Positions 18,965 through 26,997 of a stretch of 64,000 nucleotides of DNA are shown here, piece by piece. The stretch comes from Perlabentimonas sp034003245 (GTDB lineage: Bacteria > Bacteroidota > Bacteroidia > Bacteroidales > Tenuifilaceae): positions 6,456 through 70,455 of the forward strand of contig JAVEYY010000026.1 of NCBI GenBank assembly GCA_034003245.1, given 5' to 3'. Below the pieces are notes generated by a model, which did not search any database, had not been told where the DNA came from, and saw nothing but the letters and a program-made list of their open reading frames with translations. Position numbers and translations under genes: made by a program. Numbering within the stretch: position 1 is the stretch's first letter; each line of letters starts with the position of its first letter.

Positions 18965-19759
18965 ATGATTTTTAACAAAACACCATTAGGAAGCAAAAAA
19001 TCAGAAATTTTGCAATTAAATACTACTTTTGTTACACATCATTCATCAGAATTAATGAAAGATATTCTAGAGACTCTTTTCCTGCAATTTCCTTTTGACA
19101 ATAACAGCTATGAATCGGTGATTTGTGGCGAAAAGTTTATTGGTATAATGCTTAAGAATGGAAGCATTGGTGTTGCATCAACCCTCTCAGAAAAAATGCC
19201 TCATAATATCCTTAAAGCATTAGCAAATCCTGATTTTTCTAACTACTCAAATAGAATTCTTGTGAACGCATGGGTAAATGCCTGCGTTAACCACACCGAG
19301 AAAATTACTGGTACCGGTGACATTTTTGAGGCTATTTCGTTTAATAAATTTAAGAATGTGGTCATGGTGGGCTACTTTGGATCTCTAGCTCAAAAATTTA
19401 ATAGCCAAGATCTAGAGTTGACGATTTTCGACCTAAACGAGCACGAGAAACCAGTAGAACCTATGGAAAATCAGCAGCAATACATCGAAAAGGCAGATTG
19501 TGTAATACTTACATCTACATCAATAGCAAACGGTACATTTTGTAATTTAATATCATTCATAAAAGAGAATTGCAAGGTATACCTACTGGGGCCTTCAACC
19601 CCCCTTTCCTGCTCTGTTATGGAACTTTTTCCGGTGAATGGTATTTTTGGAGCTCGCTTTAAACCATTCGATTTCGAAGTTCTCAATGCTATTGAAGCTG
19701 GTGGAGGAACACGAGCCTTCCTGGCAAACATGCAGAAAGTGTACATTCTTAACGAGTAA
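18965..19759 (+). CDS. DUF364 (putative metal-chelating, Rossmann-like) protein
   Basis: 264 residues from the ATG at 18965; the frame is open upstream to 18878 but that would overlap the divergent gene. The C-terminal half matches the Rossmann-like DUF364 fold (NVVMVGYFGSL, ADCVILTSTSIANGTF, LGPSTPLS, GGGTRAF); the N-terminal part fits the DUF4213 enolase-like cap. A structural study of a DUF364 protein proposed heavy-metal chelation. Here it precedes a ModE-like regulator and a molybdate/tungstate transporter by 18 bases, so a role in handling molybdenum or tungsten is a reasonable inference. Confidence 0.75.
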   Translation: MIFNKTPLGSKKSEILQLNTTFVTHHSSELMKDILETLFLQFPFDNNSYESVICGEKFIGIMLKNGSIGVASTLSEKMPHNILKALANPDFSNYSNRILVNAWVNACVNHTEKITGTGDIFEAISFNKFKNVVMVGYFGSLAQKFNSQDLELTIFDLNEHEKPVEPMENQQQYIEKADCVILTSTSIANGTFCNLISFIKENCKVYLLGPSTPLSCSVMELFPVNGIFGARFKPFDFEVLNAIEAGGGTRAFLANMQKVYILNE

Positions 19760-19777
19760 CCTAAAATTCAATCCGAT

Positions 19778-20155
19778 ATGGCTGGAACAAAAGGAAGTCG
19801 ATACTACGATATCTTTCTCAAGCACAAGGTTTGGCTCGAGAATATCAATGGCCAAGACATAGTGGGCGATGGAAAATTTGAGCTTCTGCTCAGCATCGAT
19901 GAGTTGCAATCGCTAACCGCTGCTGCTGAGAGGCTTAATATCAGCTACCGAAATGCCTGGGGAAAACTCCGCGAAATTGAGCAGAATCTGGGCTTTGCCA
20001 TTGTCGAGAAAAGTAGAGGTGGCAAAGATGGTGGTAGTACTCACCTAAATATCGAGGGCAAAAAGCTAATTGATGCTTACAAGGAGTTTTTGGCCGAGAT
20101 TGACACGTTGATGCACGACTCTGCCCGACGATTTTGGGCAAAAGTAAACGATTAG
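19778..20155 (+). CDS. ModE-like winged-helix regulator (DNA-binding domain only)
   Basis: 125 residues. LysR-type HTH as in the N-terminal half of ModE: LLLSIDELQSLTAAAERLN, ISYRNAWGKLREIEQNLGF, EKSRGGKDGGSTHLN, ending in a dimerisation helix. The C-terminal molybdate-binding MOP domains of E. coli ModE are absent, so oxyanion sensing must occur otherwise or not at all. Lies between DUF364 and the transporter genes, and a near-perfect palindrome with ModE-like half sites sits just downstream before wtpA, which makes it the likely regulator of that operon. Confidence 0.85.
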   Translation: MAGTKGSRYYDIFLKHKVWLENINGQDIVGDGKFELLLSIDELQSLTAAAERLNISYRNAWGKLREIEQNLGFAIVEKSRGGKDGGSTHLNIEGKKLIDAYKEFLAEIDTLMHDSARRFWAKVND

Positions 20156-20204
20156 CGTTAGCCTATTTTCAAATTCTTTTTCAATTTCCCTTTGTTATTT
20201 CACC

Positions 20205-20229
20205 ACGATATGCTTTTTTTACATATCGT
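20205..20229. promoter_or_regulatory. Candidate ModE operator upstream of wtpA
   Basis: Perfect inverted repeat ACGATATG-N9-CATATCGT ending 13 bases before the wtpA ATG. The half sites resemble the CGnTAT.../...ATAnCG arms of the E. coli ModE box, and a -33-like TTTG at 20191-20194 lies just upstream, so binding should block initiation. The adjacent gene encodes a ModE-type protein. Confidence 0.55.
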
Positions 20230-20242
20230 AAAACAAATACCT

Positions 20243-21145
20243 ATGAAAAGAGTTTTCGTCCTAGTTGCAGTCATCCTTACTATTGCTGCTTGCAGTCCAA
20301 ATAGTAAGGATAGCCAAACCCTTACCATCTTTCACGCCGGAAGCTTATCGATGCCCATTAAGGCCATTGCCGATAGCTTTAAAGCTGAAAATCCTGGCGT
20401 TAGATTTTTTCTTGAAGCAGCCGGAAGCGTGGAGTGTGCACGAAAAATAACCGAGCTAAATCGGCAGGCCGATATTATGGCCTCAGCCGATTACAAGATT
20501 ATTGACCAGCTGCTTATTCCCGATCACGCCGATTTTAATATCCTATTCGCTGGCAATGAGATGGCATTGGTTCACACCAGTAAATCAAAATATGCCGATG
20601 AAATCAGCAGGGAAAATTGGTACGAAATTCTACAAAAACCAGAAGTACACTACGGCCGAAGCGATCCCAATGCCGACCCTTGCGGCTATCGCACGCTGCT
20701 TACCCTACAACTTGCCGAAAGATTTTACAACCAACCCAATCTTGCAAAAACCATTGGGGCCAAGGATAACCGCTTTATTCGGCCAAAGGAGGTTGATTTA
20801 ATTGCATTACTGGAAACTGGGGCTATAGACTATATTTTTCTTTACCGTTCGGTTGCCGTGCAACACAATCTGCCCTACCTTACATTACCCTCGGAGGTAA
20901 ACTTGGGAAATCCCACATACGAGGAGTTTTACAAGCAGGCTAGCGTAACTATTAGGGGCTCTGCCCCTGGCGATTCACTTACAATAATTGGCGAACCCAT
21001 GGTTTACGGAATCACCATTCCAAAAAATGCTCCCAGTAAAGAGCTGGCCAAAAAGTTTCTTGAATATTTCACTCATAAGGATAAGGGATTAAAAACTATC
21101 GAATCGATGGGAATGCCGCTGGTTGAGAAGGAGATTGATGATTGA
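20243..21145 (+). CDS. wtpA: Tungstate/molybdate-binding lipoprotein, WtpA type
   Basis: 300 residues from the ATG at 20243 (longer frame to 20192 has no leader features and spans the operator). Lipoprotein signal with TIAACSPN as lipobox. Mature part follows the archaeal WtpA pattern closely: LTIFHAGSLSMP, EAAGSVECARKI, ADIMASADYKIID, NEMALVHTSKSKYADE, PNADPCGYRTLL. This family binds tungstate and molybdate tightly outside the membrane and hands them to WtpBC. Followed after 207 bases by the permease; the gap is filled with heptamer repeats. Confidence 0.9.
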   Translation: MKRVFVLVAVILTIAACSPNSKDSQTLTIFHAGSLSMPIKAIADSFKAENPGVRFFLEAAGSVECARKITELNRQADIMASADYKIIDQLLIPDHADFNILFAGNEMALVHTSKSKYADEISRENWYEILQKPEVHYGRSDPNADPCGYRTLLTLQLAERFYNQPNLAKTIGAKDNRFIRPKEVDLIALLETGAIDYIFLYRSVAVQHNLPYLTLPSEVNLGNPTYEEFYKQASVTIRGSAPGDSLTIIGEPMVYGITIPKNAPSKELAKKFLEYFTHKDKGLKTIESMGMPLVEKEIDD

Positions 21146-21153
21146 TAATTGAT

Positions 21154-21188
21154 GGTTGATGGTTGATGGTTGATGGTTGATGGTTGAT
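21154..21188 (+). repeat. Heptamer array (GGTTGAT)5
   Basis: Five perfect head-to-tail copies of GGTTGAT with degenerate flanking copies (ATTGATG), starting just after the wtpA stop. Part of a set of GGTTnnn heptamer arrays in this window. Confidence 0.85.
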
Positions 21189-21225
21189 GATTGATGATTG
21201 TTTGATATTCGATGTTGGTGTTTAG

Positions 21226-21288
21226 GGTTTAAGGTTTAAAGTTTAAGGTTCAAGGTTCAAGGTTTAAGGTTTAAGGTTTAAGGTTCAA
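21226..21288 (+). repeat. Heptamer array (GGTTTAA/GGTTCAA)9
   Basis: Nine in-phase heptamers, GGTTTAA or GGTTCAA with one AGTTTAA. Lies between wtpA and wtpB, 38 bases after the GGTTGAT array. No ORF. Confidence 0.85.
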
Positions 21289-21352
21289 CTGGATTTCGTT
21301 ATTATTCCAATAATATTCTGTTTTCTAAATAGATCTAGATACTTAATTTCGG

Positions 21353-22135
21353 ATGCAAAAATCTCCAATAAAACTTCTTTTTGCTTTTCTGGGGGGTGTG
21401 GTGCTGCTATTTATAGTGGCCCCATTACTGGGAATGGTTTTTGCTACTCCCCTAGCCTCTTTGATTGATAACGCCTCCGACACCGAAGTTCAGCAAAGCA
21501 TTTGGCTTACGCTTTCGGTTTCAATGGGAGCAACACTGGCGTTTTCCGTTATGGCAATTCCTCTAGCATACTTGCTAGCAAGACATAACTTTCAGCTTAA
21601 AAATATTGTACTTGGGATTATCGATTTACCCATCGTTATACCTCACTCTGCTGCTGGTATAGCGCTTCTTGGCTTTATTAGTCGCGATTCAGTTATTGGC
21701 AAAATTGCCGGTTCTGTGGGGTTCAACCTGGTGGGAAGTCCTTTAGCCATTGCCATTGCCATGGCATTTGTTAGTCTTCCGTTCCTGCTAAATGCCGCTA
21801 GGGATGGCTTTGCAGCTGTTCCCGAAAGGCTAGAGAAAGCGGCTCTTGTACTTGGGGCTTCGCCCGCTCGGGTATTTTTCACAGTTTCGCTTCCATTAGC
21901 ATGGCGAAGCATTGTTTCAGGACTTGTGATGATGTTTGCCCGCGGAATGAGCGAATTTGGAGCAGTGGTAATTGTGGCCTATCATCCTATGGTGGCACCA
22001 GTGCTAATATTCGATAGGTTTAATGCCTTTGGATTGAAATACGCCCGGCCGGCTGCCGTTCTGTTCATCGCCATAAGCCTTGCGGTGTTTGTGGTGATAA
22101 GGTTAATTGCCACAAAGAAGAAAAGGGATGCTTAA
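21353..22135 (+). CDS. wtpB: Molybdate/tungstate ABC permease
   Basis: 260 residues with about six membrane helices; the first begins at residue 8. The cytoplasmic coupling loop (EAA motif) is EKAALVLGASPARVFFTVSLP near residue 165, typical of ModB/WtpB/CysTW permeases. It forms the membrane channel for the oxyanion delivered by WtpA. Its last eight bases overlap the start of the ATPase gene, showing translational coupling. Confidence 0.9.
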   Translation: MQKSPIKLLFAFLGGVVLLFIVAPLLGMVFATPLASLIDNASDTEVQQSIWLTLSVSMGATLAFSVMAIPLAYLLARHNFQLKNIVLGIIDLPIVIPHSAAGIALLGFISRDSVIGKIAGSVGFNLVGSPLAIAIAMAFVSLPFLLNAARDGFAAVPERLEKAALVLGASPARVFFTVSLPLAWRSIVSGLVMMFARGMSEFGAVVIVAYHPMVAPVLIFDRFNAFGLKYARPAAVLFIAISLAVFVVIRLIATKKKRDA

Positions 22136-23183
22136 AATCAACAACATAAATAAAACCCTTGGGGTTTTTAACCTAAAGGACGTTTCGCTCCAGGTAAGCA
22201 AAGGCGAGTATTTTATACTTCTTGGACCATCGGGAGCAGGAAAATCAATTGTTTTAGAAATTATTGCTGGTTTAACAGAACCCGACTCTGGCAGTATAGA
22301 GATTAACAACATTAATCTGAATCGTAAGCGAATACAAGAGCGAAATGTGGGTCTGGTTTTTCAGGATTTAGCAATATTTCCTCATCTATCGGTATGGCAT
22401 AACATTGCTTTCCCACTGCAGTATAAGGGCATGAAAAAACCTGAGATTAATCGCCGGGTACTTGAGGTAGCTCAAAGCCTTTCCATTGAGCACTTGCTTC
22501 AGCGCAGTACAACCACCCTCTCGGGTGGTGAACTGCAACGGGTTGCACTTGCCCGTACGCTGGTTACAAAGCCCGATGTGCTACTCCTCGACGAGCCCCT
22601 CTCTTCGCTCGATGTGGAGCGAAGAGCCGAAATCAGAAAGCTGCTCCGAGAGATAAATCGAATGGGACAAACCATAATTCATGTTACCCACGATTACGAG
22701 GAGGCTATTGCGCTTGCTCACCGTATTGCGGTAATGAATAATGGGATTATTGAGCAAACGGGAACTCCACAGCAAGTTTTTAGTAAACCTGTTTCGTCAT
22801 TTGTTGCTGGATTTGGTGGTATTAAGAACTTTTTCCCTGTTAATGCTGTTGCATCATACAACCATGATCTTTCCGAAGTAATGATTGGCGGACAAGTTTC
22901 CATTTTTCTGCTTGGCCAAGCAGGTGAGGATGGTTACATAACTTTTCCCGAAAATGCTGTTAGCATTAGTAAAGCGCCAATGGATTCGAGTTCGCAGAAC
23001 AGTTTCAAGGGGAGAGTAATTGATATTTATCCGCAACGATTTGGCGTAGAGGTGGTAGTTGATATCGGAGTGAGTATATTCTCGCTAGTTACTCAGGAAT
23101 CAATCCAAAAGTTAGGAATAGAAATTGGTTCAGAGGTTTGCGTGTCATTTAAGGCCAGTAGCGTTCGGTTTATTGGGGAGTAG
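22128..23183 (+). CDS. wtpC: Molybdate/tungstate ABC ATPase
   Basis: 351 residues from the ATG at 22128, which overlaps the wtpB stop; the upstream frame (22107) adds seven residues and is less likely. Walker A GPSGAGKSI, Q-loop VFQDLAIFPHL, signature LSGGELQRVALAR, Walker B VLLLDEPLSSLD, switch His in HVTHDYEEA. The region after residue 240 is an OB-fold regulatory extension like that of ModC/WtpC (ends VSFKASSVRFIGE). Energises oxyanion import. A heptamer array starts at its stop codon. Confidence 0.9.
   Translation: MLKINNINKTLGVFNLKDVSLQVSKGEYFILLGPSGAGKSIVLEIIAGLTEPDSGSIEINNINLNRKRIQERNVGLVFQDLAIFPHLSVWHNIAFPLQYKGMKKPEINRRVLEVAQSLSIEHLLQRSTTTLSGGELQRVALARTLVTKPDVLLLDEPLSSLDVERRAEIRKLLREINRMGQTIIHVTHDYEEAIALAHRIAVMNNGIIEQTGTPQQVFSKPVSSFVAGFGGIKNFFPVNAVASYNHDLSEVMIGGQVSIFLLGQAGEDGYITFPENAVSISKAPMDSSSQNSFKGRVIDIYPQRFGVEVVVDIGVSIFSLVTQESIQKLGIEIGSEVCVSFKASSVRFIGE
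23151..23182 (+). repeat. Heptamer array (GGTTGCG/GGTTGCA), bases 23182-23251 region
   Basis: About nine head-to-tail heptamers of the form (A/G)GTTGC(A/G) follow the wtpC stop, the first copy overlapping the TAG. The array occupies the 70 bases from 23182; because it shares the GGTT core with the arrays around wtpB it appears to be the same class of element with a different variable triplet. Confidence 0.5.
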
Positions 23184-23342
23184 TTGCGAGTTACGGGTTG
23201 CAGGTTGCAGGTTGCGAGTTGCAGGTTGCGGGTTGCGGGTTGCGGGACTCGGAATTGGAAAATAACGAGGGAAAACGACGTTTATGGAGGTTAACAAAAC
23301 TTGGTGCTGATGTCGCTGTAAGTTAAAAAAATCAATCAATCA

Positions 23343-23373
23343 ACCTGCCTGCTCTGACGCTAGTCAGGCAGGT
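23343..23373. terminator. Bidirectional hairpin between wtpC and miaA
   Basis: ACCTGCCTG/CAGGCAGGT, a perfect 9-bp inverted repeat around a 13-base loop with an alternative inner CTGAC/GTCAG pairing. It stands between two convergent genes. Confidence 0.6.
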
Positions 23374-23384
23374 CAATCACCCAA

Positions 23385-24323
23385 TCATTCGTGAATTTTT
23401 TTCAATGTGTGAAAAATGAATTCTAACTTCTGATCCATTGAAAAATTTCCATCAATCCAATGGATGGTAAGCCCGTTGCGCTCCATACGTCGGAACCAGG
23501 TCATTTGCCGCTTAGCAAACTGATGAATGGCTGTATTTAAACCGTTAAACATCTCGTCGTAAGTAATTTCACCAAGGATGTGCTGCGTGAGCCATTTGTA
23601 CTCCAATCCATAGTACATTAAATCATCGGTATTAACTCCGCTATTCAGCAGCCTTTGTACTTCATCAATCATCCCCTCGTTAAGACGTTGCCTCAACCTA
23701 TCGGTAATCCGTTGCCGTTGCTGTAGTCGGGGAAAACGAACACCAAAAATAATGTTGTTAAGCTCAGGGTATTCAAAATCCTTTGCTGGAGTGCTGGCGT
23801 AGTTCAACTCAATCTCAATGGCTCGCACCAATCTTTTGCGCGTATCGGTATCGGTATGGTTATGCAGCTTCTTCATCGATGCCAGCATCTGTTCCAACTC
23901 CTCGTGCGACTTTAAGGATAGCTCTGCTCGCAGATCAGGATTTTCGGGCACCTCAATTAATCTATATCCACGGATAGCAGCCTCGATGTATAATCCAGAG
24001 CCTCCGCAAAGAATGGGTGTTACTCCCCTTCCCGCTATCTCATTATAGGCATTCAGGAAATACGTTTGATACTCGTAAACATTAAACTTGTAGCCGGCGT
24101 CGGCTATATCGATGAGATGATAGGGAATCTGCTTTCCGGCTACCACATAATCGTGGAGATCCTTACCGGTACCCATATCCATGCCACGGTAAAGCTGACG
24201 GGAATCGCCGCTGATTACCTCACCGCTAATGGCGTGAGCCAAATGCGTGGCAACGCTGGTTTTCCCTCCAGCTGTGGGCCCAAGTATGGTAATAAGGTTG
24301 TAATTATTAGGGTTCCAATTCAT
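23385..24323 (-). CDS. miaA: tRNA dimethylallyltransferase
   Basis: 312 residues. Transfers a dimethylallyl group to N6 of A37 in tRNAs that read U-starting codons. P-loop GPTAGGKTS at residue 15, then SGDSRQLYRGMDMGTGKD, LCGGSGLYIEA and RKRLVRAIEIEL; the C-terminal QFAKRQMTWFRR is characteristic. The GTGKD variant instead of GTAKP is common in one of the two MiaA types found in Bacteroidota. Starts at ATG 24323; the divergent gene begins 90 bases away. Confidence 0.95.
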   Translation of the reverse strand: MNWNPNNYNLITILGPTAGGKTSVATHLAHAISGEVISGDSRQLYRGMDMGTGKDLHDYVVAGKQIPYHLIDIADAGYKFNVYEYQTYFLNAYNEIAGRGVTPILCGGSGLYIEAAIRGYRLIEVPENPDLRAELSLKSHEELEQMLASMKKLHNHTDTDTRKRLVRAIEIELNYASTPAKDFEYPELNNIIFGVRFPRLQQRQRITDRLRQRLNEGMIDEVQRLLNSGVNTDDLMYYGLEYKWLTQHILGEITYDEMFNGLNTAIHQFAKRQMTWFRRMERNGLTIHWIDGNFSMDQKLEFIFHTLKKIHE

Positions 24324-24341
24324 TATCCTAAGGTATTGAAT

Positions 24342-24375
24342 TTTGCGCTTTATGCCGTAAAATTAGCTATTTTTG
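24342..24375 (+). promoter_or_regulatory. Promoter: TTTG-N22-TATTTTTG
   Basis: -33 TTTG at 24342-24345 and exact -7 TATTTTTG at 24368-24375, with a leader of about 33 bases to the ATG at 24414. It supports the short start of the Yip1-like gene and lies just outside miaA. Confidence 0.6.
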
Positions 24376-24413
24376 CAGTCATTGTTGAGAAAGAATGTAA
24401 CAGACCAGCACAC

Positions 24414-24971
24414 ATGTTAATCAACCTTATTAAATCGATACTGGTATCACCAATAGATGGGTGGGACAGCCTGGATAAATCCGAGAGGGTCTCCACCACA
24501 GCTGGGTTTAATCTACTAGTAAATCTGGCATTAATTGCCGGTATTATAAGCTTTGTGGGGATTAGCATAAGCAGTGAAGGCTCCTTTGTGCTAGCAATAA
24601 AATACTTTGGATACATCTCGCTAAAATGGTTGTTTAGCATTCTATTTGCCAGCTGGGCAATTGCAAAGTTAGCACGAGGTTTTAAAGGGATTATGTCGAT
24701 GCCTAAAACGCTGATTATAATTTCCCTTTGCTCCTCTATTTTGATAATCTCGATTAGTCTTGGCCATATTTTCCCGGTAGCCAAAGTTTTTTTCTATCTC
24801 CTGAGTAGCATTGGAGTTGTTTACTACTACTTTGCTCTAAACAAATTGTCGGGGTTGAGCCATGAGCGGGTTCCCGGATTTTTGCTAATTTCGCTGCTGG
24901 TTTTAGCCCTCATTGTTTTCATTGTAGAGATGGTGCTGGTGCTGATCTTTAATATTCCTGTTCATCTATAG
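24414..24971 (+). CDS. Yip1-like polytopic membrane protein
   Basis: 185 residues from the ATG at 24414; the frame is open back to 24066 but that part is antisense to miaA and upstream of a good promoter. Short N-terminal amphipathic piece (LIKSILVSPIDGWDSL) followed by five hydrophobic segments. The N-terminus and helix layout match Yip1-family membrane proteins of bacteria, whose function is unknown. It ends seven bases before smpB and is probably co-transcribed with it. Confidence 0.7.
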   Translation: MLINLIKSILVSPIDGWDSLDKSERVSTTAGFNLLVNLALIAGIISFVGISISSEGSFVLAIKYFGYISLKWLFSILFASWAIAKLARGFKGIMSMPKTLIIISLCSSILIISISLGHIFPVAKVFFYLLSSIGVVYYYFALNKLSGLSHERVPGFLLISLLVLALIVFIVEMVLVLIFNIPVHL

Positions 24972-24978
24972 ACAGATA

Positions 24979-25434
24979 ATGGCAACACAACCTAAAATAT
25001 CAATTAAAAATAAAAAGGCTTTTTTTCAGTACGAGATACTGGAGACTTTTACTGCCGGAATTGTGCTTACCGGCACCGAAATAAAATCGATTCGGCAAAG
25101 TAAAGCTAGCATGGTTGATGCGTACTGCAAGTTTATCAACGGCGAACTGTGGCTCACCGGAATGCACATTGCCGAGTACACCTATGGCACATACAACAAC
25201 CACGAGCCCAAGCGCGAGCGTAAACTTTTGATGAACAGAACCGAGCTACGCAAGCTATTCAGGTCATCGCAGGAGAAAGGGCTAACCATTGTGGCGCTCA
25301 AGCTATTTCTTACTCCCAGAGGCCTAGCCAAGGTTGATATTGGCCTTGCCCGCGGTAAAAAGATGCACGACAAGCGTGAGGATCTTAAGAAAAAGGACTC
25401 TAAGCGCGAGATGGAAAGGCTAAGGAAGTTTTAG
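24979..25434 (+). CDS. smpB: SsrA-binding protein SmpB
   Basis: 151 residues. Binds tmRNA and brings it to stalled ribosomes for trans-translation. Conserved parts: KKAFFQYEILETFTAGIVLTG, GTEIKSIRQSKAS, AEYTYGTYNNHEPKRERKL, and the basic C-terminal tail ending KKKDSKREMERLRKF. No tmRNA gene was recognised in the window. Second gene of a short operon. Confidence 0.97.
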   Translation: MATQPKISIKNKKAFFQYEILETFTAGIVLTGTEIKSIRQSKASMVDAYCKFINGELWLTGMHIAEYTYGTYNNHEPKRERKLLMNRTELRKLFRSSQEKGLTIVALKLFLTPRGLAKVDIGLARGKKMHDKREDLKKKDSKREMERLRKF

Positions 25435-25444
25435 GTTACCGGTT

Positions 25445-25465
25445 CAAAAATTTACCAAATTTTTG
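25445..25465 (+). terminator. Weak hairpin after smpB
   Basis: CAAAAATTT-acc-AAATTTTTG, 9-bp AT-rich stem with a three-base loop, 11 bases after the smpB stop. Confidence 0.35.
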
Positions 25466-25571
25466 TTTGTGGATCGATATTCGATGTTTGATGTATGGTA
25501 TTTGATTTGCAATTACGGCTGGTTTACTGACACTCAAAGTTCTACACTTCATTCTGCTGAGTCAAGCATTA

Positions 25572-25579
25572 TACTTTTG
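25572..25579 (+). promoter_or_regulatory. -7 box (TACTTTTG) in the smpB spacer
   Basis: Exact TAnnTTTG match, 38 bases before a small ORF and about 165 bases before a strong hairpin. No obvious -33 TTTG. Confidence 0.3.
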
Positions 25580-25616
25580 TCCCAATCTTAATGGGTAAGT
25601 AACTTAAGCCAACGTT

Positions 25617-25718
25617 ATGGATTTTCAGGAAAGGATTAAAAAAATTCAACCCACGCAACCTTTTCTACCCTATCTTCATCTATGGGGTGTTATTGTGAAA
25701 GTTTATAAAATAGCATAA
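25617..25718 (+). CDS. Possible 33-residue small protein
   Basis: ATG at 25617 to TAA at 25718. Begins MDFQERIKKIQPTQ and ends GVIVKVYKIA: a charged start and a hydrophobic end. It sits between a -7 box and a strong terminator-like hairpin, so this may be a small-protein gene or a non-coding RNA of about 190 bases. There is no homology evidence and the ORF could be chance. Confidence 0.25.
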   Translation: MDFQERIKKIQPTQPFLPYLHLWGVIVKVYKIA

Positions 25719-25737
25719 TACTCCAGCCTGATAAACC

Positions 25738-25776
25738 AAAAAGCTCGCCGCAAGGATTTTCCACGGCGAGCTTTTT
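25738..25776. terminator. Strong bidirectional terminator
   Basis: Perfect 13-bp stem AAAAAGCTCGCCG/CGGCGAGCTTTTT with a 13-base loop, A and T runs on both sides. Starts 29 bases past the stop of the minus-strand gldB-like gene and would also stop plus-strand transcripts. Confidence 0.8.
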
Positions 25777-25805
25777 AACGTTGGACGCTCCAGATTACGA
25801 AAATC

Positions 25806-26819
25806 TTAGGGGTTATAACGAGCCCTATTCAGGATACTCTGGTAGTCCGTCTCGTTCATTAACATCTCCAGGGAGTAATCCCTATTCCTATCCATAAACC
25901 GCGACACAATCCTGTAGCCCAGCCAAACGGCTGCCTTACCGGGCGATTCGGGAGGAAATCCCTTGGTAAATGGCGCACCGCTTACAAACTGGGTTATGGT
26001 AAAATTATCGGTAGTAAACAGCAGCTTGTGCTCCACCAGGTACGCCCACATGTGCGACTCGTTGTTGCGGCACCACTTCATCTGCTCGGGCGTAAACCCA
26101 AAGATTAAGCTATCGGGCTGATCGGGAAGCAAACGCTTTGTAAGATACATCAAGGAACCCTCGTAGATCATGTTATTCACCAGGTTGTCGATGGAATCGT
26201 TAAACACAAACTCGCTGAAAGCCCATGCCCTCACCAGGTCCGATGGTACCTTTTGGGGGTGCATATTGTACTGTAGGTACTTGGCTATTCCAAGCCGAGG
26301 GTAATACTCGCAGTCGCTCCCCAAGTACCGGTCGAAACCAACGGCCAAAACGCTATCGGCAACCACCACTGAATTGTTAAAACCCGAAATAAACCCGTAA
26401 ACACGGGGAATCTGCTTGTTAGGGAAGTAGTAGCGGTAACGCTTAAAGGCGTTAGTCATCTCCCTATCTAACCAGCTGGTATTGGTGAACACTCTTTGAA
26501 CCTCGCCATAGGTTTCAGCCACCATATTATCGGTGATAAAGCTGTAAAGGTAGTCCTCAAAGCCAGGAGTTTCAGGGGTACCAATTCCGATTATGCCCTC
26601 GGTAAAGACCTCGAAGAAATCGCCATACTGGCGATTAATCGCCTCAACTTCACTATTAATATTCTCAGGGTCGATACCAAATAGAGCCTGGTCGAACCGC
26701 TCAACCAGAATAGAGATATCGTTGCTATCGAGTGGAATTTTTGCTTCTCTACGGCTAGTACAAGAAACTAGCAGAGCAAAAATAAGCACTAAAAGGAGTC
26801 GAAATCGCTTGTTAATCAT
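25806..26819 (-). CDS. gldB: GldB-like lipoprotein
   Basis: 337 residues. Lipoprotein signal with lipobox LLVSCTS. The mature part matches the GldB family of Bacteroidota (DISILVERFDQALFGID, YGDFFEVFTEGIIGIG, YYFPNKQIPRVYGFISGFN, FDRYLGSDCEYYP, KGFPPESPGKAAVWLGYRIV). GldB is needed for gliding in Flavobacterium, but homologues are also found in non-gliding relatives, and its periplasmic role is unclear. No other gld/spr gene was identified in this window. Starts at ATG 26819; single gene with its own terminator. Confidence 0.85.
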   Translation of the reverse strand: MINKRFRLLLVLIFALLVSCTSRREAKIPLDSNDISILVERFDQALFGIDPENINSEVEAINRQYGDFFEVFTEGIIGIGTPETPGFEDYLYSFITDNMVAETYGEVQRVFTNTSWLDREMTNAFKRYRYYFPNKQIPRVYGFISGFNNSVVVADSVLAVGFDRYLGSDCEYYPRLGIAKYLQYNMHPQKVPSDLVRAWAFSEFVFNDSIDNLVNNMIYEGSLMYLTKRLLPDQPDSLIFGFTPEQMKWCRNNESHMWAYLVEHKLLFTTDNFTITQFVSGAPFTKGFPPESPGKAAVWLGYRIVSRFMDRNRDYSLEMLMNETDYQSILNRARYNP

Positions 26820-26997
26820 AGCTAGGAGTTTAAAATATATTTTGTAAAAATAAGCCTTTTTTAACAGTGGGCTAGCAACCCACTCTGTTAAACGGAGCTA
26901 ATTGCGATTTAGCATCCACAATAGCCGTTTTTGCCATTCAGCTTAATTTATGTACTTTTATCAAGGTATTTAATATCACATCGCTTTCATGTAGATA

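Larger units (their letters stand above)
25435..25805. other. Intergenic region after smpB
   Basis: 371 bases between smpB and the convergent gldB-like gene. Contents: a weak hairpin (25445-25465), degenerate tgatattcgatgtttgatg text, an exact -7 box (25572-25579), a 33-codon ORF (25617-25718) and a strong hairpin (25738-25776). Confidence 0.6.

Noticed and set aside
21137..21290. CRISPR array
   Set aside because: The units are 7 bases with no spacers, so these are simple tandem repeats; no cas gene is present.
24066..24413. Upstream in-frame extension of the Yip1-like gene
   Set aside because: It is antisense to miaA, and a good promoter lies between it and the ATG at 24414.
25435..25805. 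tmRNA gene next to smpB
   Set aside because: No tRNA-like ends or tag-peptide reading frame could be recognised in this spacer.
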